Under the pieces are notes generated by a model. That model worked only from the letters and a program-made list of their open reading frames with translations. It did not search any database and had not been told where the DNA came from. A stretch of 64,000 nt of DNA from Platerodrilus igneus (Eukaryota > Arthropoda > Insecta > Coleoptera > Lycidae), in assembly GCA_036346225.1 (NCBI GenBank), contig JARFIW010001481.1:84501-148500 (forward strand), read 5' to 3'. Below, piece by piece: positions 34,213-48,216 of the stretch; positions within the stretch are counted from its first letter, which is position 1, and every line of letters begins with the position of its first letter. A program made the translations under genes and the position numbers.

Positions 34213-34797
34213 AAATCAGAATCCACTTTAATTAAACACAATTGACTTGAATGCGATATTTTGCATCGGTCATACTTTATAACTTCTAGCTAGAAAACCA
34301 AATTCAAAAAATCTACACACATTTTCTCTGCACTTACATTTTTCAACATACGTGTGTTTTGAAGTATGTTCCATTGAAAGTAATATAAAGCCGATCCTAA
34401 TTCAAAACGTGCCCACAAGTATTTTACATTTGAAAAGAATTCAGGTTTTCACATTTTACATTAAAAGTATATAACGCCGATCCTAATTCAAAACGGTGCA
34501 CGTGTAACTTCTCGCTAGAAAACCGAATTCAAAACAGCTACACACATTCTTCTCTGCACTTACATTTTTCAACATACGTGTGTTTCATTGAAAGTAATAT
34601 AAAGCCGATCCTAATTCAAAACGTGCCCACAAGTATTTTACATTGAAAGTATATAAGAATTCATGTATTCACAACTATTTTACATTGAAATTATATAGGG
34701 CCGATCCTAATTCAAAACGTGACAGACGTATTTTACACATGGAAAATACGTCTGTCGCGTTTTGAATTAGGACCGGCCCTAAATACCTACTGTTGCG

Positions 34798-37700
34798 TTA
34801 TAACTGAATGAATGTTACCTCAATTAGCCAATATACTCAACCAGTAAATATAGCAATGTATTCACAACCCTAAGTGTACGCTAATTAATGGCAAAAGATA
34901 ATCCACAAATAAGTCAATCTAACTCAATGATCTCTATTGTAAAATATTCCCAATTACTGTTTGTACATTGATAAAAATGAAATAAATGCATGACATAATT
35001 AAACATAGTTTTGTTTACGGGTCTTAACACAAATTTTAAGGAAGCCTTTTCTTGTTCCACTTTAAGCAATTGCTCAAAGCTCACAATTGACATATAAATC
35101 ACATATAATATATAGATTAATTCGTGTCCGTTTTAACTGAACAAGAACGATATTCTAATACTTAAACTAATTTAATACACCCTGAATCCCAATTTAACTT
35201 CCACAAAAATAAGTCTTTTACGGGTTAGAGATCCACACTTTAACTACTAATCCTAAATAGTTATACTCATCTAGATACACATGACATGGGACAGCACGCC
35301 ATCAGCATCCTTAACATTTCTGCAACGACCACTTGCAGCCTTTATACTCCATTCCATAATGGTTTCTTATTGTACAACATATACCCAAGACAAAGACAAA
35401 ACTCCAAACAAAAATGAAAATGAAATAAAAATAAGGATAAAAATCTGTAATAATAATTGTGTTTAATTTTTCTAATTTACTTAAGGATTTACTTACCCTG
35501 GAAACCAGGATGAAAGAAATATATAACAAATAATGCACGCGACCATGTGCTACCAAACAAGCAAGATTAAAATATAAAATCCAGTTCAACTGTTCCAAAA
35601 AATATTCTACTCTTCAGCAATATTCTTTCTCGTTATGCCCAATATTTTGGATGACTTTCTCTTACTCTGATATAGTCAGAAAATTCGCACCAGCATACAC
35701 CATGCTTTAACCAAGCTGTTCACAAAACAATCAGAAAGGAAATACCTTCTTCTCAGATAATCCAAATCAAAACAGGAATGCAATATAAAGAGATTAAATT
35801 TCAATAATTAAAAATCAAAAAGACAGGGCAGCATTTCACCTGCTAAACAATTATAACATTGAGTAACTCCCTTTTTAAAAACAAAAGAATTCTTGTTAGG
35901 TACATGTAAACAATTCCATAACTTTAAAATTAATTTCATGATATATCCTTTTTTATTTTGAGATATATTTATTAGAATGTAATGCATTCAAGTTCTAAAT
36001 AACTATCAATTCCCTGAATGCAGACCTGTGTTTATTTTTTCAAATCAATCACATCAAAACTGCCAATACAATAATCAATAATAGATATTATTTCAATTAA
36101 GATGAAGTTTCAAAACAACAAATTACTAGATGAATTCAATTGGTCAGAATGAAAGTTATTGTAATTAATGCTGTTTATATTTTCAAATAGGAAATAGACA
36201 ATTAAAAATTTATAATACCAAAGCCAAAATGAATTAAGTTCTTGTAAATAACATGTATGTAAGATAAGTGTTTCCAATAAAATTAATTTGAAGTGTAATG
36301 AAAATTTAAACCGTAACAACTTTGCCAAACTCTTCAAACTCCAATAGCCATGTCTCTCATTTTAGGGTACTTCGTTCTTACCAACTATAGTATCCTCACC
36401 ATTTTACGCTTTCTCTCCAATCCGCAAACCACATCCACATTCTTTTAACCTGAGAACGCAAACCTATGCGGTTTACATACCATAACTTACGGGTAAATGT
36501 TTTGGAATTCGTGGGAACTATAATCGTAAAATTTACACCTAGGAACATAAATTTAGGATGGGAGAGAAAAGCTTCTACATGCTAGGTTTAAAAGTCACCT
36601 AAGTTTAAATTTTTAAATGTGGAGCCGAAAGAACGCAACAGAATTTTAACTATCAACTTAGAAATTGATAGAGATCCCTAAATTATGTATCTACCCTTAT
36701 GTTAATATGTTTACACTTACTTCAAACTTTATGTATATAACGTATACCTTCATGTATTTGGCATTGAGTTTATAGTCAGAACTCATTAACCAAACTAATT
36801 GCTTATGACAAAATCTTTGAATACAAATTAAAAAATTGGTGGAATATAAAGCGCTTTATAGTTCAGAAAGCATTGCTATGGCCTCAATTACAATTGTACA
36901 ATCGATAGTACTTTCCAAAGTAATACAACCTTTGTCGATGTGATAGCGATATGAAGACAACCTTTTAAGTGCAATTGAATTATTGCGCAAATATGATCCA
37001 ATAATAATACACCACGTAGCAGGAATTAAACATGGCAGAACAAGAATAGTACTTCATATATCACAACAATCCTAAGAAAAGTTTACTACTGAATTCAACA
37101 GTGTAGCCTTTAACAAATTTTAACCAATATTAAGTAATTGATGTATTACGGTATTTAGATGGATCGTACACCGGATATATCTCATAAATAGCAAATATGT
37201 TTTATAAAAATGTGTACATTTTGATGATAAGGAACTAAATATTAACGAATCTTCTATAGGATTTATTGAGGCCACAGACACAACAGTTATTTAATGCTTT
37301 TTTAGCAAAATTAAATGAAGTTAATCTGGATATTAAATATTGTAGAACTCCAGCCCGTTAATGAAAGCAATATGAAGGGAAAACAAAAGCATACAATCGA
37401 GACTATTCAATATAAACAAACATATGCTGTATGTTCCTTGTCTATCACTTTCTTTCAATTTGTTAATTAACGATATTGCTCGAGTAATTTTTATTATAAA
37501 AATGCTTTTGGAATACTACAACAATTATATACATAACTTAAGTCAACTATTAAAAGGCAAGACTTTATCTAAAGCATATAAAATTTGCTCTGAATAGGGT
37601 GAACTCGTTATAATCCTACTAACCAATATGGGAATAATTTTATGGAGCATCTCCGAATGTAGCTTAATCTGATGTATGACAAAATCATGTAGATAGGCGT

Positions 37701-39229
37701 AATGCTTCAGCATGATTCAGAATATTGATTTAATGGTATTTTGGATAATTACAATTCTGTTAGATTTCTTTTACATAGCCCACTAATTAATTTGTTGTTT
37801 CAAGTTGAACATATAAAAATGACTCTTTTTTTAGTTTAGTAAAAGGTATTACCAGATTCTTCTGCTACAGAGCAAATTTTAGACCGCTTTAGGTTGAAAC
37901 AGTCGAGGTTATACCAAAATCTTTTAGTTAAGTACAACTATTGGGCTTGCTTTAGTCAATGTGGTAAAGAACACCGCGTGTTCTTGTTCAACTGACAAAA
38001 TTTTATCTCTATTTTGTATCAAGGTGAACGTGATGGTGTTCCAAAGGAGTACATGGGACAGGGAGGTGACGCATTTCTCACCTTGCAGATAAGTATGTGA
38101 ATTCAAGTAGTCAAATGTCTACCAGTTTACAGTACACGTCAAGGTTATTGTCCAGCTTGCCGCAGCCTTTCCTCATGTCTGGTCACGTTTATTAAACGAC
38201 AAGCAGGATTAAGATTGCCAACAGAGCGGGAGCAAAATTTAGCGTAGCGTTCATGCACATGCAAGCCCTCCGGGTATTTTAGGACAAAGCACAAAATATC
38301 GTAATTATGTTGTTTGTACTTACAGTCTGCCTCATGAATAAACAAATTCACCATCAGTCAGGAAATGGTTCATATTGAACGTAGAGTGATACGAATTTTA
38401 CTGATTATCAAAACTATTCCGTGCAGCGGCTAAAGTTTCTATGAAGATATCTTATAGGCTCTGGTTATACACCCGGTGTGATTTGCATTAAATTCGTTTC
38501 CAACAAATCCACATATACATGAAATTCAATAACTGGAGCATAAAGTGAGAAGCAGCGGTAACGGCTTCCGTGCTTCAACCTATCTTATTTTTCTATCTAC
38601 TAAAATGTCGAGGCGAGTTCTAATACTCTGATAAAACACTTTATATCAGGACATTTGTTTCGTCCTTTGGCTGCAGAAGGTTTCGTTTTAATTTTATGTG
38701 TAGGAATGTTCTATAATCCAAATCGGAAAAGTTTTTCCCCATCATTAATTTAATTACGTTACTACGCATAGAAAAGTGTGGTTATAACTTTTCAAGAACC
38801 AGAGGTAAAGAAACTAAAATTTATTAATGTGTTTTGCCAAGCACGTATTTTTTTACGCCTTGAACAACGTACGGTCATCGTCTTATCCAATGAAAAACGC
38901 CCAATGGTGGTAGGAACAACGACAAGTTCATGCGAAAAACGCATTTTAATTTCATGGTCAACTACGGTACGATATCGGCGTATTAAACGCGAGTGTGTGT
39001 TTATTGCAGTGAGGTGTACCCGTGAATCCTTGCCTTCTCTTAATTATCTTTCAATTATCTTAATATCGCCTGTTCCCATAAAATTGTAGATTCAACAGCC
39101 CACTTCACTGCAAGGATCTGGACAAAACATAAGAAATGGACCCCACCAAACCCTGCTCCATATTTATACGTCAGCGGAGGTATACCGTAACTACAACTAT
39201 TAATCAAGACAAGCCTTTTGCTTATCAAC
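34798..39229. other. Non-coding, no recognised feature
   Basis: AT-rich. A minus-strand open frame at 38,145-38,354 (70 codons, slightly richer in G+C than its surroundings, with CFVLKYPEGLHVHERYAKF) is the only stretch with some coding look; I cannot assign it. Confidence 0.4.
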
Positions 39230-42200
39230 GAACTTCGTTCGTTTATGAAATCTATTTGTCTGTGTGTCTGTCTGTCTGTGTGTCCGAGGCCTTTTAAATG
39301 GTTGGACATCAATGTGTGATACATCAATCGATTCAGCTCGGTGTCCAGAGCTTAAGTTTTGATGTCAGTTAAAATCGGGCCACGGGGACGCCGAGCCCCC
39401 GGGAAAATCCACAGGGATAATTAAAATTTTAAATAAGTTTAAAATCAATATGCGACACATATTTGAACAATTTATGGCATTTCAGGCCAATTATTCCAAT
39501 ATTATAGACATTGTTTAAACTTAAATTTTGATTACCGAAAATAATTAGATTCATATTGTAACGGGCATTTTTATAGTTTAACCTTTTTACACTACTCAGT
39601 TGGTAAACACATTTCTGCAACTACTATCTCTATGTTTTATATTTATTAACTCGTGGGTATTACTTTAAAAGTAGATAAATTGAAGATTGATTTTCATTAA
39701 TAAACTTATCGAAAATGATAAACAGCTCGTAAGTAATTAGTAGATATACATTTTTGTTCCTTATGTGGATATACGAGTCGAGTTGATAGGCGATAAGCGG
39801 TTGTAATAACAATGATTTTATATCTACAGACTAGGAGTTGTCGTTTGTTCTTCGTTCCTATATATTGTTTACGTTGATAATACTGTCTCCTGTTTGCTTT
39901 GAGAGTTGTAGTTGGTGTTTTGTTCCGAAAGTAAGTGAAAAGTACTGTTTCCTTGTTGCTTTACTAATTGTTTTTTTGTGAGTTTTCTTGTGAAGTAAAC
40001 GTTGTTTATTAACTGTAGATAGTACAGTTCTGATGACATTGAAGAAAAGATGCTAGATAGGCGAACGTGTTTTACTCGACCGCACGTGCTTGTTTTACGG
40101 AACATTGACCTAGTGATACGCGTTGCTTTATTGATTGTGTTTTTTTTAGTTGATTTGGCTTTTTATATTTGAACTGTGTGTGCGAGCTAGTTTCGCGGTT
40201 TCCTTTTCTTTTTATCAGAGTAGCGCATACTTTGGATTATTTAAATACAGTGATACTGTAGTTTCTGAATTTTCTAACAACCAAGAATCTAAAATAGACC
40301 AGTGCTTGCACAAATTTCGTTATTTGCGAAATATGGCAGATTGCCGACTTACAAAGGTATTGTTTGAAGTTTCTCACTGCTTGTTGGGATGTTTATGAAC
40401 ATAATATACATCTGGTCCCAGTTGGAATTGAACTAGTGCTGCGGAATATTTCGAAATTATTGTCTTAGGAAATAGAATTACCAAGAAATTTATCAAGGCT
40501 GCATAGTTCCGACGCGTGATAATGTTTGCTGCTAACACCAGTGAAATACGTAGGTGTGATTAGTGTAACGTGTGATAAGTTCCATCAACACCCTCACAGT
40601 CAAGGGTGAAGTGCCTCGTTAGTGCAGGACAACGGGAATCCCACACTCAATTGCGAGGAAGCGTTGCTGAAGGACCGTTTGTAAGTTGAACTATTTCCTA
40701 CTTGTTTTTACTTTAAATACCTGACTGTTGCTTTGCCATACCTTTGGCGTTCTGATACCTTTTACCATAGACTTGCATGCTATTTTAAATAAAAGAAAAA
40801 AAAAAGAAAAATCAATACTACTGGACTACTCATATTAATTGTGTCTTACCTATTTATCTTTTGTAAACATTTTATCTGCTTTATGTCTAATTGGTGTGTA
40901 AGGAAACGTTTCTGCTACTCCCCAATATTACCTCACTTTGTACTAAAGATTTGTTATATTGCTTTTACCGTTGTTATATTATATAGTTTATCTAAACAGT
41001 TTTTATTTTCATTCTACCAAGTACTGAATAACTTAGACTATGCATTGCTGCTATGCTTTTTCTTTATTTCAGGTTTGCAGGACTAATCTCTTTTTATTGC
41101 AGGTTTGCTATTCTAATTTCTTTTATTGCAGGTACTGTTACTAACTCCTTACCGCCGCATACATTATATGTCAGTCTGCTTTTTACAACCCCCCCTACTC
41201 TCCGATTGAGCCCGGTCATTTCTTTGATTTTCTTGGTGTTACGTACGGCTACGAGCCAACGTAGCATAAATTTGGCCCCAACGTGGCGGCCACGAATTAA
41301 CGTAACAATATAAAAAAATAATTTCTTATCTTATTGATGAGAACTAATATATAGCTTTTAAAATATTTCTTCAATAAAATAAAATATATTAAAATGTCTC
41401 TTTTGTTGTTTATAAATTTTTGTTTTTATCTGAATAATTATTACAACATAATAATTTTATTTTTAATTGTTTTCTTTGTATGTAAATCTTTAACCGTTTA
41501 AATGCAATGCTTTGCGACCACATTTGGGATGTAATAAAATGCGCCTGAGGGTTAAACGTAATACATTGCAATTTTTCTAGGTCTGTCATTTTAGTAGGTG
41601 TGTACCTTCTGCGGCAGAAGTGGTTCTCTCATAACGGGTCAAAAGTTTCTCATTCTTAAAAAATAGCTGTTTTTATTCGATCGAATTGCATTCGATTAAC
41701 GCTTTTTTACGTTATACCCAATAGAAATTGAATTCAATGCAGTAATTGCATCACACAAAGCAGAAGAAGTTCATCTACAATCAATTACTACTTAGCAAGG
41801 TTCTCAATCATAAAAGATAAATGAGTTAAAAGTGTAATCTTGATATATGGAATATGCAAAGCGAATGCCAAATCGTCCTCGCTTATTATTAAAAACATCT
41901 GTACAATTATAGGAGTCTAAAAATAATGGAGCACAAACATACGTGTTTTCTTCGAAAGTTCAAGACACAAATAAAATATTAGAAACAGGAAAATGCACTA
42001 TAAACTTTATACATAATAAAACTGGTCTTATACGTCTTATTGCGCGGCGAACTATGTGAAATTCATATTTCATTCTAATTGAGTCATTTATCGCATGTTT
42101 ATATCCACAGAGCAGTAGAATTTGCCGTGTCATGTGATACAATGTATACAAGTTATGAAAAGCATTAACCCATTATGGTGATATAGTATTTAGTTTCAAT

Positions 42201-45200
42201 CTTTGTAAATTTTTCAGTTCGTTCAATTGCTAAGTTTCTGGAAAAGGAAACGATTTATATCGTTGTTGTTGTTCTCCAGATAAAAAACTCGCGACTACTG
42301 AAAGCATACAGAGTTTACAAATTTCAATTAGTTTAGTTAGAAACTTTGAAGATAATTATTAAGAAAGTTCTTGGAATTTACTAAATTAGAAAATTGTTAC
42401 GCAAATCTCGCCAAGGTACAACTTCTAGAACGTTTATAGGAATATGGTAAATTCAATCTTAGTGTGTTGTGCTAACGTAATTCGAAACTTTCATACCAAA
42501 TTCCTGCCATTAATAGGTGGAGATCCGCAATTATAATCTTGTCGACCTGACTTACGCAAACTTCAGCAGTTACTAGTTAGTTCAATATTGAGGTGTAAAG
42601 TTGGGGTACACATTTACTCACTCTGTTATAAACACATGCTTGTATCTCAAAAATTACCCCTCCGGACTTAAGTTTTATTTGTTAACAAGAACGCTTTAAA
42701 ATTAATTGAATAATTTATGACGTACAACTATATTCTTGAAAGGTAAAAACCACCTTACAAAGTTTAATTTTGGGGTTGTATTGGAGAGTTGAATAAATTG
42801 CATAGGTTTTGTATTTTATAATACGAACCGTAAAAATACATTGTAGGAATTTTTGCCCTGTGTTGAGATTAACAAGCGTCAGTGGAGCAAAAATTCTTGA
42901 TGCTGTTGCCGAACTAGTTCTGAACTCCATTTTAACGTTTGAACGATGAGCGGGGGGACAAAACCAAGATGATAGAAAAAGTTGAAAACCACCGCATCTA
43001 AACGAGTTAAAATAACAATCTAACCTGAAAATGGCCCAGGATAATGGACCATCAATAATACCGAACATAGTCGTTAATGCCTGAAAAAAACACATTTTAG
43101 TGAAGTGCAAACACAAGACCGCAGCTTTCGTCTCAGTATTCAAAAATAAAACCAGTAGTCAAGGATTATTAACCCAAAAAAGACCTAAACCTTTGTTATA
43201 TAAAACTTTTAAGTTTTACCCAAATAATTACCCAAATAAATATATACCACTTTGTGTAAGGAACAAATAATATTGGTATAACTTTTAAAAATTGCTGACC
43301 TCATTTATGTTTAACTTATATCACCAACGGTATAGTTTACAAATAAAAATTTCAAAGTCAGTTCATTCACATAAATGTAATTTATATATTCAACAACAAA
43401 TAAATTTAACACCAAAGTAGTAATTTAAATAAATGAGCGTATTTTAGAACTTAAAGTGGTTACAACTAAATAAATGACCAAACCATTTTTTATGTATGTA
43501 CAAAACTTTTGAAAATAGTTTTTAGTATGTTTGAACACCTCCTAACTACTGTTATTAAAAGTTTTAATATCTAATAACTAGAAAAGCTTTTTTAAACAAA
43601 ATTATTTCGGACGTATCTCAAAAGTATTAGCATTTTTATTTATACATGCAGACATAAAACTAGTTTTTGAAATTATATGTATGTATATTGCTGTAACAAC
43701 GGCCGCACGTTGGGCGCTGCTAAATTTTGCCGTGTTAACCCTTGTGGTAGGAGTTTGACCAAATTATTGCTGTGACCTAGGGACAGCGAACTGTATTAAT
43801 GGGAAATTTGAAATTACTATCTTATCTTCTTTTTCTTTTGCTTTGCGTGGCTAGCTCAACAGAAATTATACTGTAGAATTTACAAAATAAAATGAAACAC
43901 AGCAATCTTAAGAAACATCTCTACATTCAAAAACATTATTCTTTCATACAGAAGACTTTATAAAACAGTTCACAGCCTAATTTCATACAGAAAAGAGTTC
44001 CTACAAGTTGCTTAAAAATAATTCTTACCTAATTCTAGTTAAAAATTACAAAATCCTCTTTAAATAATAGCTGGTTAATTTGCCTATCTCTTATTGCTAC
44101 GCTTGTAAGTGTGATGGGCCAAAAACTCTTCACAGATAATTTATTACAGGTCAAAATGCCTCAAACTTCGATCTCAAAATTTGATGCAATTTACCCACTT
44201 TACAAATATACGTTTCATTGCTTTGTAGCTTTGCGTAATCGATCTATACTCATCGTTAGATATTGCTTAGCTAGAAAAGCAATAAAACACAAATGAATTG
44301 CTTCTGATCAAGTTTCGGCTTATATACAAAAACTATGTCCATACGTCTTTCTCGAGATTTTTCCCGATTTAATTAGAAAGATTAGTCATTCTGAGTGATG
44401 TAATATTTACTAGAATTTACACCGCTTTTGCATTTTAACGATTAAATTAGTGTCAATTGACTTAATTTAGGTTTATTGTAAAGCATACCGTTTATCCTTA
44501 TCTGATACACGACGTTGTCCGCTGATATCTCCTTCTTCCGTATTCTAATACATTAAGTAGTTAAACTTGCGTTATGTTATGTCGGTTACGTTTTATTAAT
44601 TTTTAATACTCGGGGTCTTCTTTGTATCGGGGCGTTCATTTATTTATACGAACAAATTATCTTTTAAGGGTATTTCTTAGTAAAAATGATGTATACGAAA
44701 GTTCTAAAAAAACGTTTTTTTAAATCTTAAAATAAAGTTAGATGTTTTACATTCACACACGGAAGTCGATTTAGTATTTTGAAAGTACATAATTATTTTA
44801 TGCTTTGGCAATGCAATAAGATGTTCATGGATTTGTATTCTAGACAATGTACGGATGCAGATTTAAGGAAGATATCTTAAATCTAAGTTATATCTAGTAC
44901 TTTTAACTAATGCGGGTTTTATTCTCATGTTTCATAATTTGTTTATTATTTTTATGCGGATATTTTACACACAGAAAATTTATTACATAAATAATTAAGG
45001 CAATAAGGTACACGTTTTAAAATATCTTTAACAAGAATGAATATTTTTATGCTTGGTTTTATACAATCTACATACGAAAGTCAATTACATAAACAATCCA
45101 ATGGTAATAAAATGAAGCTCGTTTTTAAGGTAACGATTAATTGTTTAACAAGGTATCTTACTCGGCTGAAAAAAAATCGATTTAAAATCTGGGTTTTTAA

Positions 45201-45254
45201 GCTTTATTATCTTTTCATACTCTGTCATAAATGTAATACACGGAAATTTTATAA
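39230..45254. other. Non-coding, old repeats
   Basis: Includes a (TCTG)n patch at 39,252-39,290, a quasi-palindromic TTGGCCCCAACGTGGCGGCC word at 41,261-41,293 that resembles a tRNA-Lys primer site, and a block at 42,525-42,700 that is also present at 56,775-57,005 (shared words GATCCGCAATTA, CGCAAACTTCAG, TTTGTTAACAAGAACGC). No gene recognised. Confidence 0.4.
43689..43790 (-). repeat. TTGCTGTG / PBS-like junction, locus 1
   Basis: TATATTGCTGTAACAACGG is followed by CCGCACGTTGGGCGCTGC, whose minus strand reads GCGCCCAACGTGCGG, similar to a tRNA-Lys primer site, and then by a second ATTGCTGTGACC (43,768). Same layout as loci near 45,972, 55,402, 58,218 and 63,297. Confidence 0.5.
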
Positions 45255-45655
45255 AACACATACACGCTCGCACGCACGCACTCACGTACGCACGCACTCA
45301 TACACTCACGCATGCACTCTCTCACGCACGCACGAACGCACGCACACACGCACATGCGCACACACGCTCGCGCGTGCCCAACGCACGCATGCACGTACGT
45401 TTGTGAGTAGGTATTCACACACGCACGAATGCACTCACGCACGCACCTACGCACAAGAACACACGCGCACGCACACGCCCGTACATATGTATCCACGCAC
45501 GTACGCACGCACACACGCACGCACACACGCATGTACACACGCACTCTTGCACTCACGCCCGCACTCTTGCACGCATGTATGCACTCAAGCACGCACTCAC
45601 GTACCTACGCACGCGCCCACGCACACACGCACACCCACATACATATATACACATT
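45255..45655 (+). repeat. ACGC/ACAC tetranucleotide microsatellite
   Basis: About 400 bp of CACGCACG-type repeats with interruptions. It is open in several frames on both strands (Arg-Thr-His runs on +; Cys-Val-Arg runs on -), so the 214-codon frame through it is not evidence of a gene. Confidence 0.95.
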
Positions 45656-45920
45656 GTTACGTACATAGACGTAACCTATAAGAAAACCAAAAAAAAGGAA
45701 GAAGTATGATCGGGTTCGATCGGCGAGTGGGCCGGGGTGTTATACATACAACAAATAAAAAATTAAGGGAGAGCTGAAATAAATAAAGAAAAATTTACAC
45801 TCACGCATTGATACTCAACACAAAATATACCAAAAAAAGAAACCTATGATAAAAAAAAAAATGTACAATAGCACATGAGTGGATAAACAAAAATTAGCAA
45901 TCCCTACGTAAAAGTTACTC

Positions 45921-45971
<51 letters not shown>

Positions 45972-45976
<5 letters not shown>

Positions 45977-48179
45977 CTGTGATCCTCACCATTAATCTTA
46001 AACTAAGGTTTTCAAATCGAGCCCCACAGATTGGGCGTCAAAAATGCTGTGAAATGTACAAAACGCCTCGCCATTTTCCTGGAATAAAATCACAAAAATT
46101 TTATTTTGAATTCGAGCCTCACTTTTGGGTCGCCAAGAATGCTGTAAAACCTACAAAAAGCTATTAACTTAACTGGTCCGTTGACTTTCTTCTGTTAATC
46201 GCCTCTTTACTCTTTTCCGCCTCGGCTGCTCACCTAGTTAAAACTTTCATCCTCATTCATAAAAAAAAACAAATACATTCCTACCACAAACATCAACGTT
46301 AACTCTATTTACATCAATATTCATAATACATTAAAATTTCAAAATTAAATTTGTTATCATTTTAATTTGCATCCAGAATTAAAGTCTTTGTAGGATGCCT
46401 ACTAATTAATTTAACAATATTGGCAGACCTGAGTCTGAGTACAAAGGGAGCATCTCCCACCCCTTTACGTTAATTAACCAGGATCGTCTAATTGAGCTCA
46501 AAGACATACCCAAATTTTCATCATAATCAAGAACATAAATACTAAATACCCCTTTCTACTTAAACAAGAAAATTTCACCTTAAAATTAAAAATTTGTTGT
46601 TAGTACAAATTCACTACTGTCCATTTTAAGTAAACAAATTATAAAGTTATTCAACACACACCAAAACATCAAAAATCGAACAACAAAGCATAAATTACCT
46701 GAAGGTTAATGCACTCGTGGCTCCAATGTACATCGTCCTCTGTTAATCACACCATTCCAACTGGGTTGCGTTTAGGTCCTCGGATTACTGGTCGCCTTTA
46801 AAATTTTCTACACCACCATTTATCTAAAGTTGTTTCAGTGCTTTTCCGGAACTCATCTGTGTATATCTGTATCTTGTTTTGTGGATTCAGTCACGTTTAC
46901 GAATCAATTAATTATTAACACCCCCGAAAATAGCAAAGAAATTCATACTTCTTTCAGGCTATACGCCAAAACTGCCTACTTTTGTTTATTCATTTGTCGT
47001 TGCAAATTTGAATAATTGGTACAGTACTCGCAATTATAACTAGACTATATTACCTTGCATCTTCTTTTCTAAGTGCACTAAATTACTTTCATTGTAGCAC
47101 GTAAAGAACAAACTGTTTTAAAGTATTAAATAATCACCAAAATATACGAGCAAACTGTTTAAATTATTGAATCAAACTCGAAAATCTAAGAGAGCGAAAC
47201 TCATATTAACCCGGGTATATATAATCGCTAGCCTATACGTCGCTTTTGTCCCCAAAACGGACAGTTTCCAGAATTTCGTCATTCTATGTTCTCTTTTCGA
47301 TCGTTCGGCACAGCTTCCACAAAATTTGCACACGTCCAAGTTTAAAATCTATGAAATTTCGACACGGCTTGCAACGTCTGAGAATAACTAATTAATTTTT
47401 ATACAGAAATGTTATTTTTACCTCTCATGTTTGCCTTTTATTTTCAACCAATCGCAACCCAGTGACGTTGCTCAAATCACGCCTTTTACTATATGAGTCT
47501 CTGTCTTGCGCATATTGTCCGTCTCTATCTACCCTGTTCTGAATGGTACTAATCAATATTCTTTAGTATCGGTTATTTTCAATCCACGTGGCCTGTGAAA
47601 TAACCCATCTTATTAGCATTTCTCGTGAATATTAAGCAACGGTTTCTCCAACATTCTCTGTAACCATTTGTTATCTGCAAAATTTACGCAGAACGAGACT
47701 TTTAAAAATACGCAGGTGTTCAATCGTCCTACTTCTAACTAACACTTCTACGATTTGAATATTATTGGGTTTTTACAAGCTTTTATACATATTATATGTT
47801 ACTAATGGTTCAATTAACTCCAATGAAAATAATACCCTTTAATTTTTAGTGAATCCTAATCAAATATTCAATTATTATCTGTAAATTTTGTTTAATACTC
47901 GTTACCCAAACTTGAATCAATTAATATAAATTTTGCACGTAATTTCCATTTGTTTCTTTACTCGGAATAATTAAATTACACGTTGAGCATTTTAATACTG
48001 CTTCTTTTTATAGAAAGCGTCTTGTAAATAATTTAAATCTCTTATTTTTAATGAAACGAATGAATTTTTATTCTCCACGGTTTTTTAATAAAGCGTATTA
48101 TCTAATAAAATTCCTTATACACGGTGATTAAAATTCTTTGATGTAATTAATTAATTTTCTACCCTGGTCTAAATATGAG

Positions 48180-48180
<1 letters not shown>
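45972..48180 (-). repeat. (TA)n-bounded dispersed repeat, copy R1
   Basis: Lies between (TA)n tracts (45,920-45,972 and 48,180-48,211). At its left edge two tandem units of AATGCTGTGA...CGAGCCCCACAGATTGGGCGTC (46,019-46,041 and 46,113-46,135) read on the minus strand as TTGGCG(A)CCC...GTGGGGCTCGA, similar to tRNA-Lys primer sites. The 2-kb body (TCATCCTCATTCATAAAAAA; GCTCCAATGTACATCGTCC; CTACCCTGGTCTAAAT) recurs in R2 and R3. The layout suggests a minus-strand LTR followed by its primer site, but no second LTR or coding region is found. Confidence 0.8.

Positions 48181-48211
<31 letters not shown>

Positions 48212-48216
<5 letters not shown>

Larger units (their letters stand above)
19390..34791. 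mobile_element. Composite inverted-repeat DNA element, Polinton-like ends
   Basis: Left end AGTAGGTATTTAGGGCCGG and right end its reverse complement (CCGGCCCTAAATACCTACT) are flanked by GTTGCG on both sides (19,384-19,389 and 34,792-34,797). A 6-bp target duplication with 5'-AG and CT-3' termini is the published signature of Polinton/Maverick elements; this is what links them, not gene content. Inside are two palindromic units: 19,390-27,957 and 28,179-34,791, each arm-spacer-inverted arm. I find no protein-primed DNA polymerase, integrase, ATPase, protease or capsid gene. Candidates: a gutted non-autonomous Polinton relative, a foldback-type element, or an unknown group that uses a similar integrase. 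Confidence 0.8.
32516..34791 (-). repeat. Unit 2 right arm (inverted), complete terminus
   Basis: Reverse complement of 28,179-30,481. Includes ORF2 copy D, ORF1 copy D, the GAATTAGGATC series, the hairpin (stems 34,705-34,734 and 34,743-34,772, loop ACACATGG) and the intact end CCGGCCCTAAATACCTACT at 34,791, followed by GTTGCG. Confidence 0.92.

Noticed and set aside
38145..38354. Possible host exon on the minus strand
   Set aside because: 70 codons with no recognised motif, no convincing splice partners; kept only as a remark.
45037..45681. 214-codon open frame on the + strand and a 125-codon frame opposite
   Set aside because: The composition is entirely the ACGC microsatellite; frames are open because the repeat lacks stops.
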